Counted from the stretch's first letter, positions 17,681-28,328 are shown. The stretch: DNA of 56,325 bases from an uncultured Alphaproteobacteria bacterium (GCA_937892955.1 CALBKH010000113.1:1-56325); one strand, 5' to 3'. Made by a program: numbers and translations. The notes: generated from the letters alone by a model not told the origin.

Positions 17681-18445
17681 ATGTTGAAGGTCGAGACCCT
17701 CACCAAGTCCTTCGGCGGCGTCACCGCGGTCTCCGACGTCACCTTCGAGGTGACCAAGGGCACGATCCACGCGGTGATCGGTCCCAACGGCGCCGGCAAG
17801 ACGACGCTCTTCAATCTGATCACCGGCGTCTACACGCCGTCCTCCGGCTCGATCCGCTTCGAGGGGCAGGAGATCGGCGGCGAGGCGCCGGAGAAGCTCG
17901 CGGCGCTCGGCATGAGCCGCACCTTCCAGAACCTGCAGATCTCGATGAACCTCTCGGCGATCGAGAACGTCATGACCGGTGCGCATCTCGGGCTCAACTC
18001 GAGCGTCGTCGCCGGCCTCCTCGGTCTCGCCTCGTTCGGCGGCCGCGAGAAGGCGACGCGCATCCGCGCCGCCGAGGCGATGGAGTTCGTCGGCTGCGGC
18101 GCCTACATCGGGGCCGAGGCGCGCTCGATGCCCTACGGGGCGCTGAAGCGGCTGGAGATCGCCCGGGCGCTGATGGCGAACCCGCGCATCCTCTTCCTCG
18201 ACGAGCCGGCCGCCGGCCTCAACCACACCGAGACGCACGAGATCGAGGACCTGATCGCGCAACTGGGGAAGACCGGCGTCACCGTGGTGCTGGTCGAACA
18301 CGACATGAAGCTGGTCATGAACGTCTCGGATCGCATCGTCGTGCTCGACTACGGCAAGAAGCTCGCGGAGGGGACGCCGGCCGAGATCCGGGTGAACCCC
18401 GACGTCGTCGCCGCCTATCTCGGCGCCGAGAGCGAGGGGGTGTGA
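17681..18445 (+). CDS. livG: ABC ATPase LivG
   Basis: This 254-residue ATPase is the first of two nucleotide-binding subunits of the Liv transporter. It has Walker A GPNGAGKT (about 34-41), the LivG insertion with SRTFQNLQ, a Walker B FLDEPAAGLNHTE and switch VLVEHDMKLVMN. The signature region reads MPYGALKRLEIARAL, the LivG variant of LSGGQ. It starts 4 bp after livM and is followed after 1 bp by the fused hemerythrin-LivF gene. Confidence 0.92.
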   Translation: MLKVETLTKSFGGVTAVSDVTFEVTKGTIHAVIGPNGAGKTTLFNLITGVYTPSSGSIRFEGQEIGGEAPEKLAALGMSRTFQNLQISMNLSAIENVMTGAHLGLNSSVVAGLLGLASFGGREKATRIRAAEAMEFVGCGAYIGAEARSMPYGALKRLEIARALMANPRILFLDEPAAGLNHTETHEIEDLIAQLGKTGVTVVLVEHDMKLVMNVSDRIVVLDYGKKLAEGTPAEIRVNPDVVAAYLGAESEGV

Positions 18446-18446
18446 G

Positions 18447-19799
18447 ATGCGAGCGCTTGGCGTCATCGAAGCCGAACATCGCAACATGTGGCGCGTCACC
18501 AACGCGCTCGGCGTCCTCGCCGATCGCCTCGCCGGCGAGCGCGCGGCACAGGATCGGGCGACCGACCTCGCCACTGTGGCGCTGATCGCCGACTATCTCG
18601 AGACCTTCACCGAACGGTTCCATCACCCGAAAGAGAGCGACCTGCTCTTCGCCCGCATCCGGCGGCGATCGAACGAAGCCGCGGCGATCATCGACCGGCT
18701 CGAACGCGACCACGAGATGAGCCCGCATCAGGTCGAGCGGATCCGCGATCTGGCGCGGCCGGTCGCGGGAAAACCGGTGGCGCCGGAGGGCGAACGGGCG
18801 GCGAAGCTGGTCGAGGAGATCGGCTCGTTCCGCACTCGCCTCGGCGAACACATGCGGCTCGAGGAGGACGTGACCTTCCCGCTGGCGCGCAAGGTGTTGA
18901 CGGCGGAGGACTGGGCCGACGTCGACGCGTCCTTCGACGCTCATGTGGATCCGCTCGGCGATCCGCATGCGCCGGCCGAGATCGCGCTCCTGCGCGCCCG
19001 CATAACAGCGCTGCTGCCGGCGCCGGAAGGGCTCGGCGGCCATTCCGACACGGTGGTGGAGAAGCTCACCCCGCGGCGCGCCAAGGCCGAGGGGACGCTG
19101 CTCGCGGTCTCCGACCTCACCTGCCGTTACGGCCGCATCGAGGCGCTGCACGGGGTGAGCCTCGAGATCGGCGCCGGCGAACTCGTCGCGCTGGTGGGGG
19201 CCAACGGTGCCGGCAAGACGACTCTCCTGCGCTGCATCTCCGGCGTCCAGCCGGCGGCGGTCGGGGCGATCCGCTACGGCGGGCAGGACATCACCCGGAT
19301 GCGGGCGGACGCGCGGGTGCGCGCCGGCATCGCCCAGGTGCCGGAAGGCCGCCAGGTGTTCGGGCCGATGTCGATCGAGGACAACCTCGTCATGGGGGCC
19401 TACACGCGGCCGTCCTCGGAGATCCGCGCCGGGCTCGACGAGGTCTACGACCTCTTCCCGATCCTGCGGGAGCGGCGCAAGCTTTCCGCCGGCACGCTCT
19501 CGGGCGGCCAGCAGCAGATGCTGGCGGTGGGTCGCGCCATGATGAGCCGGCCGAAGCTGCTGCTCCTCGACGAGCCGTCGATGGGTCTGGCGCCGCTGAT
19601 CGTCGAGGAGATCTTCCGCATCGTGAAGATGCTGAAGGAGGCCGGCATCACCATCCTCTTGGTCGAGCAGAACGCCCGTGCCGCGCTCGCCGTCGCCGAC
19701 CACGCCTATGTGCTCGAGACCGGCTCGGTCACCCTCGAGGGATCGGGTCCCGAGCTTCTGAAGAACGACGACGTCCGCCGCGCCTATCTGGGCATGTGA
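18447..19799 (+). CDS. Hemerythrin-like domain fused to ABC ATPase LivF
   Basis: This 450-residue ORF is uninterrupted. Residues 1-190 form a helical hemerythrin-like (HHE) domain with candidate diiron ligands H11, H59-x3-E63, H89 (and H94) and H135-x3-E139, the spacing seen in HHE and YtfE-type proteins. After a short linker, residues 216-450 are a complete LivF ATPase: Walker A GANGAGKT (251-258), signature LSGGQQQ (351-357), Walker B LLLLDEPSMG (371-380) and switch LVEQN. The ATG follows GAGGGGG and overlaps no other reading, 1 bp after the livG stop, so the hemerythrin part is translated. Ordinary LivF is about 235-240 residues and lacks this domain. A role in oxygen, NO or iron gating of transport is inference. 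Confidence 0.9.
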   Translation: MRALGVIEAEHRNMWRVTNALGVLADRLAGERAAQDRATDLATVALIADYLETFTERFHHPKESDLLFARIRRRSNEAAAIIDRLERDHEMSPHQVERIRDLARPVAGKPVAPEGERAAKLVEEIGSFRTRLGEHMRLEEDVTFPLARKVLTAEDWADVDASFDAHVDPLGDPHAPAEIALLRARITALLPAPEGLGGHSDTVVEKLTPRRAKAEGTLLAVSDLTCRYGRIEALHGVSLEIGAGELVALVGANGAGKTTLLRCISGVQPAAVGAIRYGGQDITRMRADARVRAGIAQVPEGRQVFGPMSIEDNLVMGAYTRPSSEIRAGLDEVYDLFPILRERRKLSAGTLSGGQQQMLAVGRAMMSRPKLLLLDEPSMGLAPLIVEEIFRIVKMLKEAGITILLVEQNARAALAVADHAYVLETGSVTLEGSGPELLKNDDVRRAYLGM

Positions 19800-19833
19800 G
19801 CCGACGCCCCACCACTCGAAAGGAACGTGCCCC

Positions 19834-20799
19834 ATGTCGACGACCAAGGCCTTCGCCTCGCAGGCCGACCTCGAAGAGAAGAAGGTCACCTTCGCTCAGA
19901 TCTCCGAGCACGCCTGGGCCTACACGGCGGAGGGCGATCCCAACACCGGCATCGTCATCGGCGACGACTCGGTGATGGTGCTCGACACCCAGGCGACGCC
20001 GGTGATGGCGCAGGACGTCATCCGCCGCATCCGCGAGGTGACGGACAAGCCGATCGAATGGGCGGTGCTGTCGCACTATCACGCGGTGCGCGTCCTCGGC
20101 GCCGAGGGCTATCGCTCGGCGGGCCTCCGCAACGTCGTCGCCAGCCGCGCCACCTGGGAGATGATCGTCGAGCGCGGCGAGCAGGACAAGGACAGCGAGA
20201 TCGGCCGCTTCCCGCGCCTGTTCCGGGCGGTGGAGAGCGTGCCGGGGCTGACCTGGCCGACCATCGTCTTCGACAAGAAGCTGACCATCCGTCTCGGCAA
20301 GGTCGAAGTGGTGCTCGATCAGATCGGCCGCGGCCACACCAAGGGCGACACCATCGCCTGGCTGCCGCAGGAGGGCGTGGTGTTCTCCGGCGACCTCGTC
20401 GAATACGGCGCCACGCCCTATGCCGGCGACGCCCATTTCGGCGACTGGCCGGCGACCCTCGACCGCATCGCGGCGCTCGATCCGGTGGCGCTGGTGCCGG
20501 GGCGCGGCGAGGCGCTGGTCGGTAAGGACAAGGTCAAGGAAGGCATCGAGGGGACGCGGTCCTTCCTCGTCGATCTCTATGCCTCGGTGAAGGCGGGAGC
20601 CGCGGCGGGGCACGACCTCAACCGCATCTACAAGGACACCTACGCGGCGCTGAAGCCGAAGTACGGCCACTGGGTGATCTTCGATCACTGTCTGCCCTTC
20701 GACGTCACCCGCGCCCTCGACGAGGCGCAGGGGCTCGACCATCCGCGGATCTGGACCGCGGAGCGCGACCGCGACATGTGGGCGGCGCTCGAGGGGTGA
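19834..20799 (+). CDS. Metallo-beta-lactamase-fold protein with altered metal site
   Basis: This 321-residue cytosolic protein has the MBL fold: GIVIGDDSVMVLDTQ, then LSHYHAVRVLGA where HxHxDH is expected, GRGHTKGDTIAWLP (H168) and VVFSGDLVEYG (D187). Ligands H81 and H83 are present, but the usual Asp and third His are V85 and R86, and the later PGHG is PGRG (R224). Zinc site 2 is therefore mostly lost. It may hydrolyse a thioester or lactone in the pathway with a single metal, or be non-catalytic. It sits 34 bp after the LivF fusion in the same operon, with GAAAGGAACG before the start. Confidence 0.85.
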   Translation: MSTTKAFASQADLEEKKVTFAQISEHAWAYTAEGDPNTGIVIGDDSVMVLDTQATPVMAQDVIRRIREVTDKPIEWAVLSHYHAVRVLGAEGYRSAGLRNVVASRATWEMIVERGEQDKDSEIGRFPRLFRAVESVPGLTWPTIVFDKKLTIRLGKVEVVLDQIGRGHTKGDTIAWLPQEGVVFSGDLVEYGATPYAGDAHFGDWPATLDRIAALDPVALVPGRGEALVGKDKVKEGIEGTRSFLVDLYASVKAGAAAGHDLNRIYKDTYAALKPKYGHWVIFDHCLPFDVTRALDEAQGLDHPRIWTAERDRDMWAALEG

Positions 20800-20857
20800 A
20801 GGGGCCTCTCCTCGACCGGGACGGCACGCCGGAGCGAAGACCCTCTCATCCGGTCCT

Positions 20858-20877
20858 CTCCCCCCTCGAGGGGGGAG
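20858..20877. repeat. GC-rich palindrome in operon gap
   Basis: CTCCCCCCTCGAGGGGGGAG is a perfect 20-bp palindrome in the 159-bp gap between the MBL gene and fahA. It resembles the short palindromic hairpins common between genes in Rhizobiales genomes and may stabilise the transcript. The rest of the gap is non-coding. Confidence 0.6.
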
Positions 20878-20958
20878 GGGACGCAGGCGGCGCGGCCTTC
20901 TTCGACAGCACTTCTTCCCGGTCCGTCAGACGGGGGCATCGATCGGAGTACGAGACTC

Positions 20959-22248
20959 ATGAACCCGACCAACGATCCCTCTCTCGTCTCCTGGGTGGCG
21001 AGCGCGCAAGGGTCGGACTTTCCGATCCAGAACCTGCCGTGGGGGATCTTCTCCACCGAGGGCGACGAGCGGCGGCGCGCCGGCATCCGCATCGGCGCCG
21101 GTGTCCTCGACGTCGACGCGTTGCAGGCGGCCGGGCTCCTCGACGCGTCGCTGCCGAAGGGCGTCTTCGCCACCGGCACGCTCGACGCCTTCATCGCCCT
21201 CGGGCGCGGGACGTGGTCGGCGGTGCGGGCGCGGCTGTCGGAGCTGCTCCGCGCCGACGTCGCGACGCTGCGCGACGACGCGATCCTGCGCACCCGGGCG
21301 CTGGTGCCGGTCGCGGCGGCGGAGATGCATCTCGCCGTCTCGGTCGGCGGCTACACCGATTTCTATTCGTCGCGCGAACACGCCACCAACGTGGGGAAGA
21401 TGTTCCGGCCCGACGCCGAGCCGCTGTTGCCGAACTGGCTGTCGATTCCGATCGGCTACAACGGGCGAGCTTCCACCATGGTCGTCTCGGGGACGCCGGT
21501 TCGCCGGCCGCTCGGGCAGATGAAGGCGCCGAGCGCGCCGGCGCCGTCCTTCGGGGCGTGCCGGAAGCTCGACTTCGAACTGGAGATGGCGGGCGTCGTC
21601 GGGCGGTCGAACCCGATGGGCGAGGTGATGACCGTCGCCGAGGCCGACGCAGCGATCTTCGGCTGGGCGCTGCTCGACGACTGGTCGGCGCGCGACATCC
21701 AGGCCTGGGAATACGTGCCGCTCGGACCGTTCCAGGCCAAGGTCTTCGCCACCTCGATGGGGGCGTGGATCGTCACCGCCGAGGCGCTGGAGCCGTTCCG
21801 GGTCGACGGACCGGCACAGGATCCCGCGCCGCTGCCCTATCTGCGGCAGCCTGGGCCGATGAACCTCGACGTCGAACTCGAGGTGGCGATCCGCCCGAAG
21901 GGGGCGAGCGAGGTGACGGTGATCTCGCGCACCAACTTCGCCCACATGTACTGGTCGACGGCGCAACAACTCGCCCATCACGCGATCTGCGGCTGCGCCA
22001 TGAACATCGGCGACATCATCGGTTCGGGGACGATCTCGGGACCGACGCCGGACAGCCTCGGTTCGCTGCTCGAGCTCACCTGGAACGGCCAGCGGCCGAT
22101 CACGCTTTCCGAAGGTTCGACGCGGACCTTCCTCGAGGACGGCGACACGGTGATCATCACCGGCCGGGCGAAGCGGGACGGCCTCTCGATCGGCTTCGGC
22201 ACCTGCGAAGGCGAGATCCTGCCGGCGCACGTGCGCGAGGGGTGGTGA
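20959..22248 (+). CDS. fahA: Fumarylacetoacetase
   Basis: This 429-residue hydrolase matches full-length fumarylacetoacetase, which splits fumarylacetoacetate into fumarate and acetoacetate at the end of the homogentisate pathway. Family stretches are GGYTDFYSSREHATNVGKMF (catalytic His and Ca/Mg-binding Asp), LDFELEMAG (acidic metal ligands), DDWSARDIQAWEYVPLGPF and IGSGTISGP. Length fits the family (about 420). It is followed by maleylacetoacetate isomerase, as in many hmg clusters, but homogentisate dioxygenase (hmgA) is absent from this window. The ribosome binding site is weak (GGAG, 10 bp upstream). Confidence 0.93.
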   Translation: MNPTNDPSLVSWVASAQGSDFPIQNLPWGIFSTEGDERRRAGIRIGAGVLDVDALQAAGLLDASLPKGVFATGTLDAFIALGRGTWSAVRARLSELLRADVATLRDDAILRTRALVPVAAAEMHLAVSVGGYTDFYSSREHATNVGKMFRPDAEPLLPNWLSIPIGYNGRASTMVVSGTPVRRPLGQMKAPSAPAPSFGACRKLDFELEMAGVVGRSNPMGEVMTVAEADAAIFGWALLDDWSARDIQAWEYVPLGPFQAKVFATSMGAWIVTAEALEPFRVDGPAQDPAPLPYLRQPGPMNLDVELEVAIRPKGASEVTVISRTNFAHMYWSTAQQLAHHAICGCAMNIGDIIGSGTISGPTPDSLGSLLELTWNGQRPITLSEGSTRTFLEDGDTVIITGRAKRDGLSIGFGTCEGEILPAHVREGW

Positions 22249-22275
22249 CGGGGAACGGCTGCGCCGCAGGCACTT

Positions 22276-22297
22276 CCTTCCCCCGCAAGGGGGAGGG
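22276..22297. repeat. GC-rich hairpin in operon gap
   Basis: CCTTCCCCC and GGGGGAGGG pair, with one T-G wobble, around the loop GCAA, followed by a G-rich run. It lies in the 135-bp gap between fahA and maiA and is the same general type as the palindrome before fahA. Confidence 0.5.
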
Positions 22298-22383
22298 GGA
22301 GGGGGAGGCGGCGCGCCGCCGGACGTGACGAGAAGCCCTCGCCCCGGGAGAGGGAGCACGGCACCACAGGCATGAGGATCACC

Positions 22384-23019
22384 ATGAAGCTCTACGGCTA
22401 TTTCCGTTCCTCCGCCGCTTGGCGGCTCAGGATCGCGCTGGCGCTCAAGGGGCTCGCTCACGACGACGTCTTCGTTCATCTGCGCAAGGGCGAACAGCGC
22501 GAGGCGGCGCATCTGGCGCGCAATCCTCAGGGTCTCGTGCCGGTGCTCGAACTCGACGACGGCACGATGCTCACCCAGTCGCTCGCCATCCTCGAATGGC
22601 TCGAAGAGACCCGTCCGACGCCGCCGCTGCTGCCCACCGATCCGCTCGAGCGGGCGAAGGCGCGGGCCGTCGCGCTGGCGATCGCCTGCGAGATCCACCC
22701 GGTGCAGAACCTCGGGGTACTGAACCGGTTGCGCCGTGACGCCGGCTTCGACGATGCACGGGTCACCGCCTGGGCGGCGGCGGTCAACGCCGAAGGACTG
22801 GAAGCCTGCGAGGCGATGGTCGCCGATCGGCCCGGCGGGTTCCTCTTCGGCGATCGGCCGACGGTCGCCGAGATCTGCGTCGTGCCGCAGCTCGGCAACG
22901 CCCGGCGCTTCGGTGTCGACGTGTCGCGCTTCCCGCGGCTGCTCGCGGCCGAGGCGGCGGCGATGGAGATGGCCGCCTTCGCCGACGCCGTACCGGGGCG
23001 GCAGGCGGACGCGGAGTGA
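22384..23019 (+). CDS. maiA: Maleylacetoacetate isomerase (zeta-class GST)
   Basis: This 211-residue glutathione transferase isomerises maleylacetoacetate (or maleylpyruvate) to the fumaryl form, supplying the enzyme encoded by fahA upstream. The N-terminal SSAAWRLRIALALKG is the zeta-class SSCSWRVRIAL-type motif holding the catalytic serines; NPQGLVPVLE and QSLAILEWLEE (glutathione site) and the helical domain (HPVQNLGVL) follow. The second ATG (22384) was chosen because GAGG lies 7 bp ahead; the first, at 22372, lacks a site. It is the last gene of the catabolic operon and converges on the TetR gene. Confidence 0.92.
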   Translation: MKLYGYFRSSAAWRLRIALALKGLAHDDVFVHLRKGEQREAAHLARNPQGLVPVLELDDGTMLTQSLAILEWLEETRPTPPLLPTDPLERAKARAVALAIACEIHPVQNLGVLNRLRRDAGFDDARVTAWAAAVNAEGLEACEAMVADRPGGFLFGDRPTVAEICVVPQLGNARRFGVDVSRFPRLLAAEAAAMEMAAFADAVPGRQADAE

Positions 23020-23041
23020 GCCGCGGTCGCGCGATTCAGGG

Positions 23042-23635
23042 TCAGCGGGCGTCGACGGCGCCGAGCACCATGTCGACGTGGAGGGCGACGAGTTCGTCCT
23101 CGTTCATGCGACCGCCGGGGCGATACCACTCGCAGATGCCGGTGAGCATCCAGATCAGGGCGAAGGTGGTGACGCGCGGATCGGCGACGCGGAAGAAACC
23201 GCGTTCGGCGCCGGCCACCAGGATGTCGGTCAGCTTCTGCTCGTAGCGCTTGCGCAAGGCGACGATCGAGGCGCGGTTCTCCGCCTCGAGGCTGCGCAAT
23301 TCGGAGTTGGCGATGTAGACCAGCATGCGCCGGGTCATGTGGTAGCGCAGGTGGAAGCCGGCGAAGGCGATCAACCGGTCGCGCGGCTCGACCGGTTCGG
23401 TGAGCGCCGCGTCGCAGGCGGCGAGCAGCGTCTCCATGTGATCGCGGACGATGTCGTAGAGCAGCGCCTGCTTGGTCTCGAAGTGATTGTAGAGCGAGCC
23501 CGGCTGGATGCCGACTTCCGCCGCGAGGCGACGCAGGCTCATCGCCTCGAAGCCGTGTTGCCAGATCAGGCGGATGCCGGCCTCGCGCACCGCGGCAGCG
23601 GTCTTCTCGCCGTTCGATCCCGTCGTGCGCGCCAT
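23042..23635 (-). CDS. TetR/AcrR-family transcriptional regulator
   Basis: This 197-residue repressor has the TetR helix-turn-helix at about residues 15-58: AAAVREAGIRLIWQHGFEAMSLRRL, then AAEVGIQPGSLYNHFETKQALLY. A helical ligand domain follows. It is convergent with maiA and closes the catabolic cluster. The 20-bp palindrome at 14444 in front of the liv genes is a likely target, and the ligand may be an acyl or aromatic pathway intermediate. The start at 23635 gives MARTTGSNGEKT after GGGACGG; the ORF extension to 23728 is not TetR-like. Confidence 0.92.
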   Translation of the reverse strand: MARTTGSNGEKTAAAVREAGIRLIWQHGFEAMSLRRLAAEVGIQPGSLYNHFETKQALLYDIVRDHMETLLAACDAALTEPVEPRDRLIAFAGFHLRYHMTRRMLVYIANSELRSLEAENRASIVALRKRYEQKLTDILVAGAERGFFRVADPRVTTFALIWMLTGICEWYRPGGRMNEDELVALHVDMVLGAVDAR

Positions 23636-23728
23636 GTTCCGTCCCGGTCGCTTTCCCGTCGAATGGATTAAGTCGGCGCGGCGCGGTTGGAAAGCCCTCT
23701 TTCGGAGAAAGCCGCTCGGTCGCGTCAA

Positions 23729-23747
23729 GGGTTCGCCGGGCGAACCC
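23729..23747. repeat. Inverted repeat upstream of the TetR gene
   Basis: GGGTTCGC and GCGAACCC form a perfect 8-3-8 inverted repeat about 95 bp upstream of the TetR start. It differs from the palindrome at 14444, so it is not clearly an autoregulatory site for this TetR. It could be a hairpin or another operator. Confidence 0.4.
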
Positions 23748-23883
23748 GGTCCGTGCCGGATCGTGACGGTCTCGCCGGGGCGGTGATCGCGGCTCGATAC
23801 CGGGGGCTCGCTAAAATCTTAGTAAAAAAAGTAATGATCTCTCATCGTAAACGTATCCGTCGCGACTGCCTTCATTCTTTCCT

Positions 23884-23889
23884 TATAAT
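23884..23889 (+). promoter_or_regulatory. -10 box upstream of the HD-GYP gene
   Basis: A perfect TATAAT lies 114 bp before the response-regulator start, inside a strikingly AT-rich stretch (about 23815-23965) that stands out from the GC-rich surroundings. No consensus -35 is visible at 16-18 bp. The AT-rich leader holds no credible gene. Confidence 0.5.
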
Positions 23890-24002
23890 TGGATTCATAT
23901 TCAATTCACTCATGCAAGACGTTTTGCGCGTATCGCGTATGTATTCTGTTGATGAAAGTCGCAATCCGTGGATTCACTGAGGCCATGGAACGGAGGCATG
24001 CG

Positions 24003-25052
24003 ATGCATACGGTTCTGATGGTCGACGACAACATGACCAATCTGGTGCTGGTGCGACATCTGGTGACGCGGATGGAGGGCTGCGAAGCTCTCGCCTTCAC
24101 CGATCCGGGGGCCGCGCTCGCCGCGCTCGCCGATACCGAGGTCGACATCGTCCTCGTCGACTACCGCATGCCGGAGATCGACGGCATCGAGTTCATCCGC
24201 CGGATGCGCGCCATGCCGCGCCACGAGCACGTGCCGATCGTCATGGTGACGACGGTCGACGAGCGCGACGTCACCATCGAGGCGCTCGAGGCCGGGGCGA
24301 CCGATTTCCTCACCAAGCCGCTGGAGCCGATCGAGTTCAAGGTCAGGATGCGCAATCTCCTGGCGTTGCGCGGGGCGCAGAAGCGGCTCGCCGAACGGGC
24401 CGCCCGGCTCGACGCCGAAGTGGCGGAGAAGACCCGCGATCTGATCGAACGCGAGCGCGAGATCATCTGGCGCCTGTCGAAGGCGACCGAACGGCGCGAC
24501 ACCGACACAGGCGACCACATCGCCCGCATGTCGCGGATCTGCGGCATCGTCGCCGAGGAACTCGGCCTGCCGGAAGAGGAGTGCCGTCTCGTCGAGATCG
24601 CCTCCCAGATGCACGACGTCGGCAAGGTCGGCATTCCCGACGAGATCCTGTTCAAGCCCGGGCCGTTGTCGGCGGAGGAGCGCCGGGTCATGGAGACCCA
24701 TGCGACGCTCGGCTGGAACATCCTCGAGGGGTCGAAGTCGCGCCTGCTGCAGATGGCCGCCGACATCGCCGTGTCACATCACGAGCGCTGGGACGGGCGT
24801 GGCTATCCGCGCGGTCTTTCCGGCGAGGCGATCCCGCTCGCCGGGCGCATCACGGCGCTCTCCGACGTCTTCGACGCGCTGATGTCGGTGCGTCCCTACA
24901 AGCCGGCCTGGCCGCTCGAGAAGGCGCGCGCCCTCATCGAGGAGAACACCGGCAAGCATTTCGATCCCGCCTGCGTCGAGGCGTTCTTCGCCCGCTGGGA
25001 CGAGATCGTCGCCATCGCCGGCACCGCACATCACGACGAAGCGGCGGCGTGA
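24003..25052 (+). CDS. Response regulator with HD-GYP c-di-GMP phosphodiesterase
   Basis: This 349-residue protein resembles RpfG. The receiver domain (1-120) has MVDDN acidic residues, phospho-acceptor D53 in VDYRMPEIDG and K105 in FLTKPLE. A helical linker leads to an HD-GYP domain with MHDVGKVGIPD (H204, D205) and the GYP triad in RWDGRGYP (267-269), so it should hydrolyse cyclic di-GMP. The start at 24003 is fixed by GGAGG 6 bp upstream; earlier in-frame ATGs lack it. It lies upstream of the molybdopterin-fold gene and the hybrid kinase, which could phosphorylate it. Confidence 0.92.
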   Translation: MHTVLMVDDNMTNLVLVRHLVTRMEGCEALAFTDPGAALAALADTEVDIVLVDYRMPEIDGIEFIRRMRAMPRHEHVPIVMVTTVDERDVTIEALEAGATDFLTKPLEPIEFKVRMRNLLALRGAQKRLAERAARLDAEVAEKTRDLIEREREIIWRLSKATERRDTDTGDHIARMSRICGIVAEELGLPEEECRLVEIASQMHDVGKVGIPDEILFKPGPLSAEERRVMETHATLGWNILEGSKSRLLQMAADIAVSHHERWDGRGYPRGLSGEAIPLAGRITALSDVFDALMSVRPYKPAWPLEKARALIEENTGKHFDPACVEAFFARWDEIVAIAGTAHHDEAAA

Positions 25053-25120
25053 GAATCCCGCCACGAGGAAGATCCCGGCGCCGCCGACATCCCCGACACC
25101 CGTAACGAAGGAACGCCCGT

Positions 25121-25648
25121 ATGAGCCTTCGCACCGCCCTCTTCGCCGTGGCCGCGCTCGGCTTCGGCTTCTTCGCCTCGCCCGCCGCGATCCTGTCGGC
25201 TCATGCCGGAGGGCTCACCACGCCGACCGGCGAGGTGATCCTGACCATCACCGGCAAGATCGCAAAGGCCAACGCCGGCGGCGCCGCGACCTACGATCTG
25301 GCGATGCTCGAGGCGCTGCCCGGCCGGGCCACCGAGACCGAGACGCCCTGGACCAAGGGCAAGGTGAAGTTCGAAGGGCCGCTCGGCGCGGCGCTCCTCG
25401 ACCAGATCGGCGCGTCGGGCACGACGCTGAAGATCGTGGCGCTCAACGACTACGCCGTCGAAGTGCCGGTCGAGGACTTCCGCAAGTGGCCGGTGATCCT
25501 GGCGACCCGCAAGGACGGCAAGCCGATGCCGGTGCGCGACAAGGGACCGATCTTCGTCATCTATCCCTTCGACCTCGATCACGCGCTCTACAACGAGAAG
25601 ATCTTCTCGCGCTCGGCGTGGCAGGTGAAGTCGATCGAGGTGCAGTGA
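25121..25648 (+). CDS. Exported molybdopterin-dependent oxidoreductase-like protein
   Basis: This 175-residue protein has an N-terminal signal sequence (MSLRTALFAVAALGFGFF, cut after the alanine-rich stretch near AHAGG) and a single domain resembling the oxidoreductase molybdopterin-binding (SUOX-like) fold: WTKGKVKFEGPLGAALLDQIGA, LNDYAVEVPVEDF, and KGPIFVIYPFDL near the end. It is short, and no cofactor cysteine is visible, so it may bind a ligand rather than catalyse. Homologues of this type often sit beside sensor kinases, as here, suggesting a periplasmic sensing role. It has a GAAGGAACG site before its ATG. Confidence 0.75.
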   Translation: MSLRTALFAVAALGFGFFASPAAILSAHAGGLTTPTGEVILTITGKIAKANAGGAATYDLAMLEALPGRATETETPWTKGKVKFEGPLGAALLDQIGASGTTLKIVALNDYAVEVPVEDFRKWPVILATRKDGKPMPVRDKGPIFVIYPFDLDHALYNEKIFSRSAWQVKSIEVQ

Positions 25649-25654
25649 GCCGCG

Positions 25655-25679
25655 AGGCCCGCCGATGATCGGCGGGCCT
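25655..25679 (+). terminator. Hairpin between molybdopterin-fold gene and kinase
   Basis: A perfect 10-bp stem (AGGCCCGCCG / CGGCGGGCCT) with a 5-nt loop begins 7 bp after the stop codon, followed by a short T-containing tail. It may partially terminate transcription before the kinase gene, lowering kinase relative to the exported protein. Confidence 0.6.
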
Positions 25680-25709
25680 TCGCCGCGTCTCGGCCGGAGG
25701 GGGATCGCC

Positions 25710-28328
<2,619 letters not shown>

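Noticed and set aside
14532..19799. Leucine/isoleucine/valine as the transporter substrate
   Set aside because: The Liv family name alone does not fix the substrate, and the surrounding genes point to an aromatic acid, so I did not assign branched-chain amino acids.
18488..19975. Possible frameshift or alternative reading explaining the hemerythrin-LivF fusion
   Set aside because: The +1 frame ORF is arginine-rich shadow. The fusion frame is continuous, with good motifs in both halves and a proper start, so a shift is not needed.
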